Source of the DNA: JBFELO01 sp041552055
GTDB lineage: Bacteria; Acidobacteriota; Thermoanaerobaculia; Thermoanaerobaculales; Sulfomarinibacteraceae
NCBI GenBank assembly: GCA_041552055.1
Contig: JBFELO010000200.1
Span: 1 to 7,336, forward strand
Length of the DNA: 7,336 nucleotides
Direction: 5' to 3'
A program made the translations under genes and the position numbers. Position 1 is the first letter of the stretch, and each line of letters begins with the position of its first letter. Shown here in pieces: positions 1 through 5,845 of the stretch. A model generated the notes under the pieces. The model saw only the letters and a list, made by a program, of their open reading frames with translations. It did no database searches and had not been told where the DNA came from.

Positions 1-44
1 GGGAGGGCGGGGGATCCGTAAAGCGGCCCTGCCGCACAGCCTCG

Positions 45-76
45 AAAAAACCACCGGAGGTCTCCCTCCGGTGGTT
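45..76 (-). terminator. Rho-independent terminator of DUF3604 copy 1
   Basis: A perfect 12-bp inverted repeat (AACCACCGGAGG at 49-60 and CCTCCGGTGGTT at 65-76) encloses a 4-nt loop. Read on the minus strand, the stem runs straight into six T residues (the A run at 45-50), the classic intrinsic terminator form. It lies about 70 nt beyond the TGA at 148, so it ends the DUF3604 copy 1 transcript. In the plus direction the tail is only GTTTC, so termination that way would be weaker. Confidence 0.9.
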
Positions 77-115
77 GTTTCATTCCCCGGCTTCGCCCGG
101 GCGGGCGGTGGCCCA

Positions 116-136
116 ACGACCAGCCACCAGCAACGG
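116..136. repeat. Three 7-bp GCGACCA-type units after DUF3604 copy 1
   Basis: Three tandem heptamers, ACGACCA, GCCACCA and GCAACGG, lie between the stop codon of DUF3604 copy 1 and its terminator. The equivalent place behind copy 2 (2433-2460) has four such units in otherwise alignable flanking DNA. The duplicated 3' tail therefore appears to have gained or lost one 7-bp unit. No function can be assigned. Confidence 0.55.
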
Positions 137-147
137 CTGGGCGGGGG

Positions 148-1107
148 TCAGGGCGAATACCAGATCGGCGACGTGTACGCCCGCTCGGTGGTGGTCATCG
201 GTACCTCGGGATCCATCGTGATGCCGAACCGCTTGGCCTCGTACGCGGTCCAACGCGGGGTCGGGATCTCGATCACGCGGGCGTAGTAGAACGCCGGCTC
301 CGACGGGTCGAAGTCCGGGTCGGACCACACCGCGATCAGCTCCGGCGCACCGATGGTGTTGGTCCAGGTGGCGTTGGCCACGTCCACGGTGTTGCCCACC
401 GCGGGCAGCTTGCCGTCGGCGCCTGGTGTGCGGCCGCCGCTCCACGCCACGTCGTACACCTTCTCGTGCCGGTCGCCCTCGGCGTCCATCCAGCCCTTGA
501 TGATCTGGATCCGGTCGAGGTTGCCGCTGTAGGCGTCCTTCATCGCGGCGACGAGGAAGGTGGGCGCTTTGCCCGGCGGTGCGCCGCGGAGATCGCCGCC
601 CATCGGTATGCCCTTGGCGTAGCCGGTGGCCGCCACCATCCGGTTGTGGGCGTCCGCCACCTCGAAGTCCCAACCACCGAAGAACCGCACCATGATCCGC
701 GACCCGGTGGTGGCATAGACCTCCTTGCGCACCATGGCGTCGAAGATCGCCTCGCGGGTGTTCTCCCGCGCCCACACCGCGGCGTAGCCGCCGGCCGCCT
801 GTTGCCAGCCCACGATGTTGAACTCCGGATTGTCCGGTGACTCGATTACCATGTGCTCCCAGCGGTGGGGCTCGGGCTCCACGCCGGAGTGCTTGCCGAA
901 GAAGTTGTCCTCCTCCACCGCGGCCAGCGCGGTGTGGGCGTCGGTCGAGCCGATCATGCCGAGCTTGTACGGGTTGACACCGAGCTTCTTCTCCAGCATG
1001 AGGCCGGTCTTGAGCGCCTCGCGGGCATACTCGTACTTGAGCATGTCCTTGGTCTTGGCCTCGGTGCCGTTGAGGTTCGACCGGTCCCAAGTGTCGAAGT
1101 AGGCGAA
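148..1107 (-). pseudogene. DUF3604 protein copy 1, C-terminal part beyond an in-frame amber codon
   Basis: This is the direct same-frame continuation of the reading frame at 1108-2052. The 319 codons after the TAG (residues 316-634 of the restored protein) align without gaps around the break with residues 324 onward of the neighbouring paralogue. The segment carries the later family motifs: GSTDAHT (about 369-374), probably part of the metal site, then FFGKH, FFGGWDF, GNLDRIQIIKGW, VDVANATW and the C-terminal TPRWTAYEAK and YTSPIWY. It ends at TGA 148-150, followed by a terminator. The first internal ATG is at 1044, but no ribosome-binding site or signal peptide marks it as a true start. Apart from the amber codon there is no sign of decay, so the lesion is recent, an error, or read through. 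Confidence 0.8.
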
Positions 1108-2052
1108 CTAGTCGTTGGGCGAGAGATACGGGTGCGCCTCGCCGTCACCCTTGATCTGGGTGACCTCCATGATCGGCTCCATGCTCGCCCGCAGGGTGGC
1201 GAGCTCGGCCGTCAGCGGCCGGCCGTCGTTGGTCTCCACGGAAAACATGCGGCCGTTGGAGAGGTTGCCGTTGTGCGGGATAGCGAGCACGTCGGCGCCG
1301 GTGGACGCCTCGAGCTCGGCCAGCGCGCGCCACAGGTCCTCGGGGTTCTGGCTGTCGAACTGCGAGTACGGCACGGTGCGGTTGGCGGTGGAGGCGTCAC
1401 CCCGGAAGACCACGTTGCGGTGCAGGTTGTAGCCGCCCCGGGTGGTGTATTCGTAGCCGATCAACGCCGTGAACACCCCGGGCTCGTTGTACCTGTCGGC
1501 AAGCGCGGTGTAGGCCTCCCACGCGTTCCTCACCGCCGCATCGTTCTTGATCGGGGGATCCGGTTTCGACAGCGAGTCGACGATCTCCATGGCTGCCGCG
1601 AAAGCCTGGTCCGCGTCGCCGCTCTTCAGCATGTCGTACCACTTCTTGCCGATCTCAGTGCCGAGGATCTCAGGATCGCCGGCCAGCAGCTGCGGCATCA
1701 GGCCGTACATCTCCGCGTGATCTGACACCACGATCCAGTCCAGCGGCCGGGACAGCTTGACCCGCAGGCCGTGGGTGGACACCACCTCCTCGCCGCGGGC
1801 GAAGCGGAACGCCTCTTCCTGGGCCAGAGTGCACATGGTGCCGGCGTCCACCGAAACCGCGGTGTGCAGGTGGGAGTCGCCCCACAGCAGCTCGGTCGGG
1901 AAGTCCCGGCCCACCCAGGGCGAGAACTCCTTCTGTCCGACGACGGACACCACGTTCTCCTTGTCCGCCGTGTACTCCTGCGCCAGCGCCCCGGTGGCGG
2001 TCAGGGCGAGGCAGCACGCGATTAAAGCAACAACGGACATGCGAAAGGTCAT
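1108..2052 (-). CDS. DUF3604 (PHP-like) secreted protein copy 1, N-terminal part ending at a premature TAG
   Basis: Start ATG 2052-2050 is chosen because it opens a signal peptide (a hydrophobic core of about 18 residues ending in ALA-Q near residue 25) and follows a G6 run 4 nt upstream. DUF3604 members are roughly 620-690 aa exported proteins (from memory) with PHP-type metal-binding motifs. Visible here are WGDSHLHT (57-64), DWIVVSDH (105-112), a GYEYT box (199-203), PHNGNLSNG (259-267) and EVTQIKGDGEAHP (296-308). The substrate is unknown; by analogy with PHP proteins a periplasmic phosphoesterase or other metal-dependent hydrolase is plausible. The frame stops at TAG 1110-1108 (codon 315), where the paralogue has GAG (Glu323) inside the conserved SPNDEFA segment. 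A 314-aa product would lack the second half of the domain and probably be inactive. Family call is sure, substrate is not. Confidence 0.88.
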   Translation of the reverse strand: MTFRMSVVALIACCLALTATGALAQEYTADKENVVSVVGQKEFSPWVGRDFPTELLWGDSHLHTAVSVDAGTMCTLAQEEAFRFARGEEVVSTHGLRVKLSRPLDWIVVSDHAEMYGLMPQLLAGDPEILGTEIGKKWYDMLKSGDADQAFAAAMEIVDSLSKPDPPIKNDAAVRNAWEAYTALADRYNEPGVFTALIGYEYTTRGGYNLHRNVVFRGDASTANRTVPYSQFDSQNPEDLWRALAELEASTGADVLAIPHNGNLSNGRMFSVETNDGRPLTAELATLRASMEPIMEVTQIKGDGEAHPYLSPND

Positions 2053-2112
2053 GGTTCCCCCCACTACTATTGGCGATCGATTCCTGATCTTCATCTCCAG
2101 GGTATGCCAGAC

Positions 2113-2141
2113 ACCATACGGACATGCCGTGGCTGTGTCAA
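2113..2141 (-). promoter_or_regulatory. Sigma70-type promoter of DUF3604 copy 1
   Basis: On the minus strand a perfect -35 box TTGACA (2141-2136) is followed after 17 nt by TATGGT (2118-2113), four of six matches to TATAAT. Transcription would start near 2106, giving a leader of about 54 nt before the ATG at 2052. The distance from the -10 box to the ATG is exactly 60 nt, the same as in the paralogue, which supports both calls. No operator is evident. Confidence 0.75.
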
Positions 2142-2251
2142 TAATCGTCAGAGATGAAGCTGATGCGTAGCGCGGCAGACGAGGAGGTGGGCGATGCGTT
2201 GTGAGATTGCTGTGCCGGCGCGCCGATGCCCCCAAGGCGCTCCCCGAGGTC

Positions 2252-2327
2252 GCCCGGTATGACGTTGTGCGGCCCCTGTGGTTGACTTCAGCTCGTTGGC
2301 AAACGACCGCACAACATCATACCCGGC
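2252..2327. repeat. Long imperfect inverted repeat (21-nt arms, 34-nt spacer) between the DUF3604 copies
   Basis: The left arm at 2252-2272 (starting GCCCGGTATGA) and the right arm at 2307-2327 (ending ATACCCGGC) are reverse complements at 19 of 21 positions. Pairing stops sharply at the outer ends. The spacer holds a smaller hairpin, TCGTT (2293-2297) with AACGA (2302-2306). The element lies between the terminator of copy 2 and the promoter of copy 1, outside any gene and with no T tract, so it does not look like a terminator. It could be a relic of a small mobile repeat or a binding site for a symmetric regulator; neither can be shown here. Confidence 0.75.
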
Positions 2328-2364
2328 ACGCCCGCACGACGCGCTCTGTTCGCGACGGAAACAA

Positions 2365-2389
2365 CCACCGGAGGACCTGCCTCGGGTGG
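2365..2389 (-). terminator. Probable terminator hairpin of DUF3604 copy 2
   Basis: CCACCGGAGG (2365-2374) and CCTCGGGTGG (2380-2389) pair over ten positions with one G-G mismatch and a 5-nt loop. On the minus strand the stem is followed by TTGTTTCC, a weak T tract. It is clearly related to the copy 1 terminator: the CCACCGGAGG arm is identical and both lie roughly 70-85 nt past their stop codons. The mismatch and broken T run suggest weaker termination, so some read-through toward copy 1 is possible. Confidence 0.65.
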
Positions 2390-2432
2390 CCATCGTTTCT
2401 CTCCGTGTCCGCCCCGGGCGGGCGGTAATCAA

Positions 2433-2460
2433 GCGACCAGCCACCAGCGACCAGCGACGG
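2433..2460. repeat. Four 7-bp GCGACCA-type units after DUF3604 copy 2
   Basis: Four tandem heptamers read GCGACCA, GCCACCA, GCGACCA and GCGACGG. They sit in the 3' tail of DUF3604 copy 2, between stop codon and terminator, at the position matching the three-unit array at 116-136. The tract is flanked on both sides by sequence shared with the other copy (CCCGGGCGGGCGG on one side, a G-rich run and the stop codon on the other). Confidence 0.6.
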
Positions 2461-2472
2461 CCGGGCGGGGGA

Positions 2473-4395
2473 TCAGGGCGTGTACCAGATCGGGCTCGTG
2501 TAGACCCGCCCCCGGGTCGTCATCGGGATCTCCGGGTCGAGGTTCTTCAGGCCGAAGTACTTGGCGTCGTACGCGGTCCAGCGCGGCGTCGGGATCTCGA
2601 GCACGCGGACGTAGTAGAAGGCCCGCTGGGCGGCGTCGAAATCAGGATCGGTCCAGACGGTGATCATCTCGGTGTCGCCGATCGAGTTGGACCAGGTGGC
2701 ATTCGCCACGTCGACGGTGTTGCCGACCGGTGTCCTGCAGCGACCGTCCGAGCCGATCGCACGACCGTCCGAGACCGCCACGTCGTACACCTTCTCCTTC
2801 AGCTCGTCACCGTCTTTCCACCCCTTGATGATCTGGATGCGATCGAGGTTCCCGCCGATCGGGTCCTTGAGCGCCGCGACCAGGAAGGTCGGAGACTTGC
2901 CGGGTGGGGCGCTGCGCAGATCGCCACCCATCGGCACGCCCTTCTGGTAGCCGACGGCTGCCGGCTGACGAGTGTTGGCATCCGAGATCACGAAGTCCCA
3001 GCCACCGAAGAAGCGAACCAACATGCGCGGACCGGTGGTCGCATAGACCTCCTTGCGCATCATCGCGTCCCACAACGCCTCTCGGGTGTTCTCGGTTGCC
3101 CAGACCCCCATGTATCCCGAGGCGAGCGTCTCCCAGCCCATGATCTCCAGTTCGCCGAACTTGGCGAACGGATGGTGCATTCGGTCGGGGCTGGGCTCGG
3201 AGCCCGCGTGCTTGCCGAAGAAGTTGTCGTCGTCCGCGGTGGCGAGCGCGGTGTGACTGTCGGTCGAGCCGATCAGGCCGAACTTGTAGGGGTTGATTCC
3301 GAGTTGCTCCTCGAGCAGGAGGCCGAGCTTGAGCGCACTCCGCGCGTACTCGTACTGCAACATTTCGTCTTTCTTGAGCTCGCTCAGGTTGAGGTTGCCC
3401 TTGTCCCAGGTGCCGAAGTCGGCGAACTCGTCGTTGGGTGACAGCATGGGGTGGGCCTCGCCGTCCCCTTTGATCTGGGTGGCCTCGTACAGCGGCTCCC
3501 ACTTGGCGCGGGTCTCCGCGTACTCCTTGGTCAACGGCTGGTTGGTGACCGGGTTGATCAACGGAAACATCAGGCCGTTCGAGAGGTTGCCGTTGTGTGC
3601 GATCGCCAGCAACCGGCCGCCGGTCTTGTCCTCGTAGGCCTTCAGGAGTTCCCAGAGGTACTCGGGATCGGTGCTGCCCTGCGGCGGGTACGTCGTCGCC
3701 GGCACGGTCTGGCGCGCCCGGTCGGCGCCGTCGCGATAGATCACGACCCGATGAAGGTTCTGGCCCGGCGGCACCTGAGAAGTCCACTCGTAGCCGATGA
3801 ACGCGGTGAATCGGCCCGGCTCGTTGTACTTCTCGGCCGCATCGATGGTCCGCGACCAGGCGTCCTTGTAGGGCTGGGAATCGGGCCAGTACATGATCCT
3901 GTCGGGGAACGTGCCGCGCGAGAACGAATCGATGATCTCGAGGGCGACCTCCATTCCTTTCCCCGCCTGCACCCGTTCGTACCACGACTTCCCGGTGGGA
4001 TCGGAGAGGATGTTGGGATTCCCCGCGAAAAGATCCGGGAAGAAGCCCATATTGTCCGAGTGATCGGCGACCACCAGGAAGTCGAGCGGCCTGGCCAGTC
4101 GGACCGGGCCGGCGGTGTTTGATTCCAGTTCACCGCCACGGGCGAAGATGTAGGCGTCCTCGGGGTCGAGACGGGCGCCGAACGCGCCGGCGTCCATCGA
4201 ATACGAGGTGTGGAGGTGCGTGTCTCCCCAGTACACCCTGGTCGGCACCGCTCCGCCCGCATAGGGCGAGTAGGGCCGCGTGGGAATCGCCTTTTCAAGG
4301 GACTCCTTGGTCGGAGACCCGGCATCCTGCGCCACCGCCACGCCGGTCGTGAGCGCGAGGCAGCTGAGTGCGACAACAAAAGTGCGAGTAGTCAT
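2473..4395 (-). CDS. DUF3604 (PHP-like) secreted protein copy 2, intact
   Basis: This intact 640-aa protein is of the length expected for DUF3604. ATG 4395 is preceded by GGAGG with 5-nt spacing, a strong ribosome-binding site. Residues 1-22 form a Sec signal peptide ending AVA|QD, so the protein should be periplasmic or secreted; there is no lipobox Cys. Motifs in order: YWGDTHLHT (55-63), DFLVVADHSD (105-114), GYEWT (201-205), AHNGNLSNG (266-274), ATQIKGDGEAHP (305-316), GSTDSHT (376-382), FFGKH (392-396), FFGGWDF (462-468) and TPRWTAYDAK (603-612). The His/Asp residues of the first, second, fourth and sixth motifs are the likely PHP-type metal ligands, which is inference from the superfamily. 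Substrate is unknown. It is the paralogue of 148-2052, with the C-terminal half visibly more alike than the N-terminal half. It has its own promoter and terminator, so the two copies are separate transcription units. Confidence 0.93.
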   Translation of the reverse strand: MTTRTFVVALSCLALTTGVAVAQDAGSPTKESLEKAIPTRPYSPYAGGAVPTRVYWGDTHLHTSYSMDAGAFGARLDPEDAYIFARGGELESNTAGPVRLARPLDFLVVADHSDNMGFFPDLFAGNPNILSDPTGKSWYERVQAGKGMEVALEIIDSFSRGTFPDRIMYWPDSQPYKDAWSRTIDAAEKYNEPGRFTAFIGYEWTSQVPPGQNLHRVVIYRDGADRARQTVPATTYPPQGSTDPEYLWELLKAYEDKTGGRLLAIAHNGNLSNGLMFPLINPVTNQPLTKEYAETRAKWEPLYEATQIKGDGEAHPMLSPNDEFADFGTWDKGNLNLSELKKDEMLQYEYARSALKLGLLLEEQLGINPYKFGLIGSTDSHTALATADDDNFFGKHAGSEPSPDRMHHPFAKFGELEIMGWETLASGYMGVWATENTREALWDAMMRKEVYATTGPRMLVRFFGGWDFVISDANTRQPAAVGYQKGVPMGGDLRSAPPGKSPTFLVAALKDPIGGNLDRIQIIKGWKDGDELKEKVYDVAVSDGRAIGSDGRCRTPVGNTVDVANATWSNSIGDTEMITVWTDPDFDAAQRAFYYVRVLEIPTPRWTAYDAKYFGLKNLDPEIPMTTRGRVYTSPIWYTP

Positions 4396-4455
4396 GAAGT
4401 CCTCCGGTCCATCTGCAGCCGATCCTCATTCTCGATTTGCTGACAACGGCATCCA

Positions 4456-4483
4456 ACTATAACCGCGCTCCCATCCCTGTCAA
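4456..4483 (-). promoter_or_regulatory. Sigma70-type promoter of DUF3604 copy 2
   Basis: On the minus strand TTGACA (4483-4478) is followed after 16 nt by TATAGT (4461-4456), five of six matches to TATAAT. The expected start near 4449 gives a leader of about 54 nt. The -10 to ATG distance is 60 nt, identical to copy 1. Both boxes are better than usual for G+C-rich DNA, which suggests housekeeping-sigma transcription at a good basal rate. Confidence 0.8.
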
Positions 4484-4534
4484 TTGCGGTCACCATGCCG
4501 GGCGCCCGGAGCGCGATTTCTGAGTTGCGAGCAA

Positions 4535-4630
4535 TGCGGCTGTGCGGCTGTGCGTCAGGAGGGCATTACGGCTCTGCGGCTTTACGGCTCTGCGGCTTTA
4601 CGGCTGTGCGGCTGTGCGGCTGTGCGGGGA
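4535..4630. repeat. Octamer array, consensus TRCGGCTN (site 1, left arm)
   Basis: Twelve consecutive 8-bp units run in unbroken phase from 4535. Nine fit TGCGGCTN or TACGGCTN; the units at 4551 (TGCGTCAG), 4559 (GAGGGCAT) and 4623 (TGCGGGGA) are degenerate but keep the spacing. The 16-bp pair TACGGCTC-TGCGGCTT occurs twice exactly (4567-4582 and 4583-4598). Because 8 is not a multiple of 3, short reading frames across it are meaningless. It faces an inverted array at 4662-4770. There is no gene between 4396 and 4862; besides the promoter this element is what that stretch holds. Confidence 0.9.
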
Positions 4631-4631
4631 G

Positions 4632-4643
4632 GAACGTGTCGCC
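4632..4643. other. Shared 12-nt centre motif GAACGTGTYKCC (site 1)
   Basis: GAACGTGTCGCC stands just after the last octamer of the left array and before the inverted array. Site 2 has GAACGTGTTTCC at the same place (5737-5748), with ten of twelve bases identical including the whole GAACGTGT core. It is the only non-array sequence I see conserved between the two sites. It could be the loop of a large hairpin or a protein-binding core; its role is unknown. Confidence 0.5.
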
Positions 4644-4661
4644 GCGCCCTCGAAATGTCAA

Positions 4662-4770
4662 GCCGCAGAGCCGTTAGGCCGCATCGCCGTCAACCCGTAG
4701 AGCCGTCGTCCCGCATTGCCGTCGAGCGGAAGGTCGGCGGACCCGTATAGCCGTCTTCCCGCATAGCCGT
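4662..4770. repeat. 16-bp array, core CCGYANAGCCGT (site 1, right arm)
   Basis: Units start at 4662, 4678, 4694, 4710, 4742 and 4758, exactly 16 bp apart, with a degenerate unit at 4726. Each has a 13-nt core of type SCCGYANNGCCGT plus three variable bases. The core is the reverse complement of two octamers of the left array: AAGCCGCAGAGCCGT (4660-4674) is a perfect 15-nt complement of 4568-4582 and of 4584-4598. The two arms can therefore pair into a long, slippable hairpin or cruciform. Confidence 0.88.
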
Positions 4771-4862
4771 TCCCCGTCGCCCACGATGCGAGCTGTGGTC
4801 AGCTTTCCTGCGACGCGATCCGCGCCATGGTCTCGCCGTCGATGAGCCGCTCGTGTCCGGGC

Positions 4863-5575
4863 TCACATGGCTTTGGGCAGCGGCGGCTTCGGCCTGCCGA
4901 GCAGCGCGCGGCCGCCGATGAACAAGAGGTACACGATGTAGCCGGCCGACGACGCCACGCCCGCCACGTAGGTCATGGCCGCAGCTCGCAGCACCTGGCG
5001 GGCGCCCTCGTGGCCCTCCTCGGACACCAGCCCGAGGCTGTCCAGCTGGTGGAGCGCCCTCCTCGAGGCGTTGAACTCCACCGGCAGCGTCATGAAGTGC
5101 ACCAGGATGGCGCCCAGGTAGCCGAGCACGCCCATCATGACCATGGTCGAGGAGCCCATGACCGAGCCGAAGACCGCCAGTGGCAGGCCGAACCGCGCGC
5201 CGGCGTTGGCCAGCGGCACCAGCGCCGATCGCAGCGCGAGGGGGCCGTACCTGGTGGCGTCCTGCAGGGCGTGGCCGCACTCGTGGGCCGACACCGCGGT
5301 GGCGGCGACGCTGCTGCCGAGGAAGTTCATCCGGGACAGCCGGAGTCTGTCCTTGCGCGGGTCGTAGTGGTCGGTGAGCGTGCCCTGCACCGGCTCCACC
5401 GGCACCCGCTGCAGGCCGTTGGCGTCGAGGATCGTCCGCGCCACCTGGCCGCCCTTCATGCCGGTGACGGTGGGCACCGTGCTCCACCGTTTGTAGGCCG
5501 CCTGCATCCGGTTGCGCACCAGCAGCGAGACACCAGCACCACGCCGGCGATGACGTAGAAGAGGGTCGTGTCCAT
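4863..5575 (-). CDS. yugP: YugP-type membrane zinc metallopeptidase, frameshifted near its N-terminus
   Basis: The family is Pfam Zn_peptidase_2 (B. subtilis YugP), membrane-bound proteases of about 220-240 aa with unknown natural substrates. The natural start appears to be ATG 5575, opening MDTTLFYVIAGVVLV, a transmembrane anchor. The frame must then shift by one missing nucleotide near 5528-5532 to reach SLLVRNRMQAAYKRWS and the rest, restoring about 237 aa. Visible in the body are the zinc site HECGH (5285-5271, about residues 98-102), the LPVEFNASRRA box with the likely third ligand Glu near 167, a hydrophobic double segment around 130-160, and a last one around 205-222. It ends at TGA 4863. 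Without repair, translation could begin only in the body frame (TTG 5612 or ATG 5507), giving a catalytic domain without its first membrane segment. Family call is strong; functionality is uncertain. Confidence 0.85.
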
Positions 5576-5626
5576 GGCCGATCGACTCCAGTCTCGCGAG
5601 CGCTCTCTCCAACGGAGGTGGCGAGG

Positions 5627-5632
5627 ATCGTA
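5627..5632 (-). promoter_or_regulatory. Possible extended -10 element of the YugP gene
   Basis: Reading the minus strand, TGCTACGAT places TACGAT (5632-5627; four of six matches) behind a TG extended -10 dinucleotide. The start would fall near 5620, about 45 nt ahead of ATG 5575. No convincing -35 box lies 16-18 nt upstream, so this is a weak call. Confidence 0.35.
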
Positions 5633-5681
5633 GCAGAGCTGCACCTGTCGTCGTGACACATCCCGGTTCGGCGAGAGTCGG

Positions 5682-5737
5682 TGCGGCTGTGCGGGAATAC
5701 TGCTTTGCGGCTTTGCGGCTATGCGGCTATTCGGCAG
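5682..5737. repeat. Octamer array (site 2, left arm)
   Basis: Seven 8-bp units in perfect phase start at 5682: TGCGGCTG, TGCGGGAA, TACTGCTT, TGCGGCTT, TGCGGCTA, TGCGGCTA and TTCGGCAG. They belong to the same family and orientation as 4535-4630. The array lies in the divergent gap between the YugP gene and hicB, which otherwise contains only start signals. Confidence 0.88.
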
Positions 5738-5748
5738 AACGTGTTTCC
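5737..5748. other. Shared 12-nt centre motif GAACGTGTYKCC (site 2)
   Basis: GAACGTGTTTCC follows directly on the last octamer and precedes the inverted array, as in site 1 (4632-4643). The arms on either side pair best through GGCTTTGCGG (5709-5718) and CCGCAAAGCC (5751-5760), a perfect 10-bp stem that would place this motif in the 32-nt loop. Confidence 0.5.
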
Positions 5749-5750
5749 AT

Positions 5751-5795
5751 CCGCAAAGCCATGCGGCCGTATAGCCACACATCCGTGTAGCCGTG
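5751..5795. repeat. 16-bp array (site 2, right arm)
   Basis: CCGCAAAGCC, CCGTATAGCC and CCGTGTAGCC start at 5751, 5767 and 5783, exactly 16 bp apart. They match the unit and period of 4662-4770. The array is followed at 5810-5816 by seven T residues on the plus strand, so a transcript entering from the left could meet a hairpin plus U tract here. Confidence 0.85.
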
Positions 5796-5828
5796 CTCCC
5801 CCAGTTGCCTTTTTTTCGTATTGCATCG

Positions 5829-5837
5829 TGGGATAAT
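5829..5837 (+). promoter_or_regulatory. Extended -10 promoter of hicBA, probably leaderless
   Basis: TGGGATAAT combines the TG extended -10 dinucleotide (5829-5830) with GATAAT (5832-5837), five of six matches to TATAAT. Only 8 nt separate it from the hicB ATG at 5846, so transcription should begin at or within a base or two of the start codon. No -35 box is convincing at normal spacing, and no Shine-Dalgarno sequence precedes the ATG, which fits a leaderless message. Confidence 0.55.
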
Positions 5838-5845
5838 ATGAGCCG

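Noticed and set aside
23..35. Small perfect hairpin GCGGC-CCT-GCCGC
   Set aside because: A 5-bp stem is common in such G+C-rich DNA, and it has no T tract.
80..1090. Long alternative-frame and antisense reading frames within the DUF3604 genes, e.g. 80-1090 minus, 853-1725 plus, 2278-3441 plus, 2807-3985 minus
   Set aside because: These are G+C-driven shadows with Arg/Gly/Pro-rich translations and no motifs. The overlapping DUF3604 frames carry conserved family blocks.
1108..1110. Pyrrolysine or selenocysteine insertion at the premature stop
   Set aside because: The codon is TAG, so selenocysteine is excluded. No pyrrolysine genes are in the window, and the paralogue has an ordinary Glu there.
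4484..4750. Short plus-strand reading frames across the octamer array, rich in repeated Leu-Cys-Gly-like residues
   Set aside because: The frame is a by-product of the 8-bp repeat. The unit is not a multiple of 3, there is no ribosome-binding site, and the translation is low-complexity.
4535..4770. CRISPR-like array
   Set aside because: The units are 8 or 16 bp and contiguous or separated by only 3 variable bases. There are no spacers of 25-40 nt and no cas genes.
4799..4861. Plausible-looking minus-strand peptide PGHERLIDGETMARIASQES ending at TGA 4799, just past the YugP stop
   Set aside because: There is no start codon or ribosome-binding site in that frame, and the YugP body already ends at a family-typical place. 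It is probably chance or a remnant.
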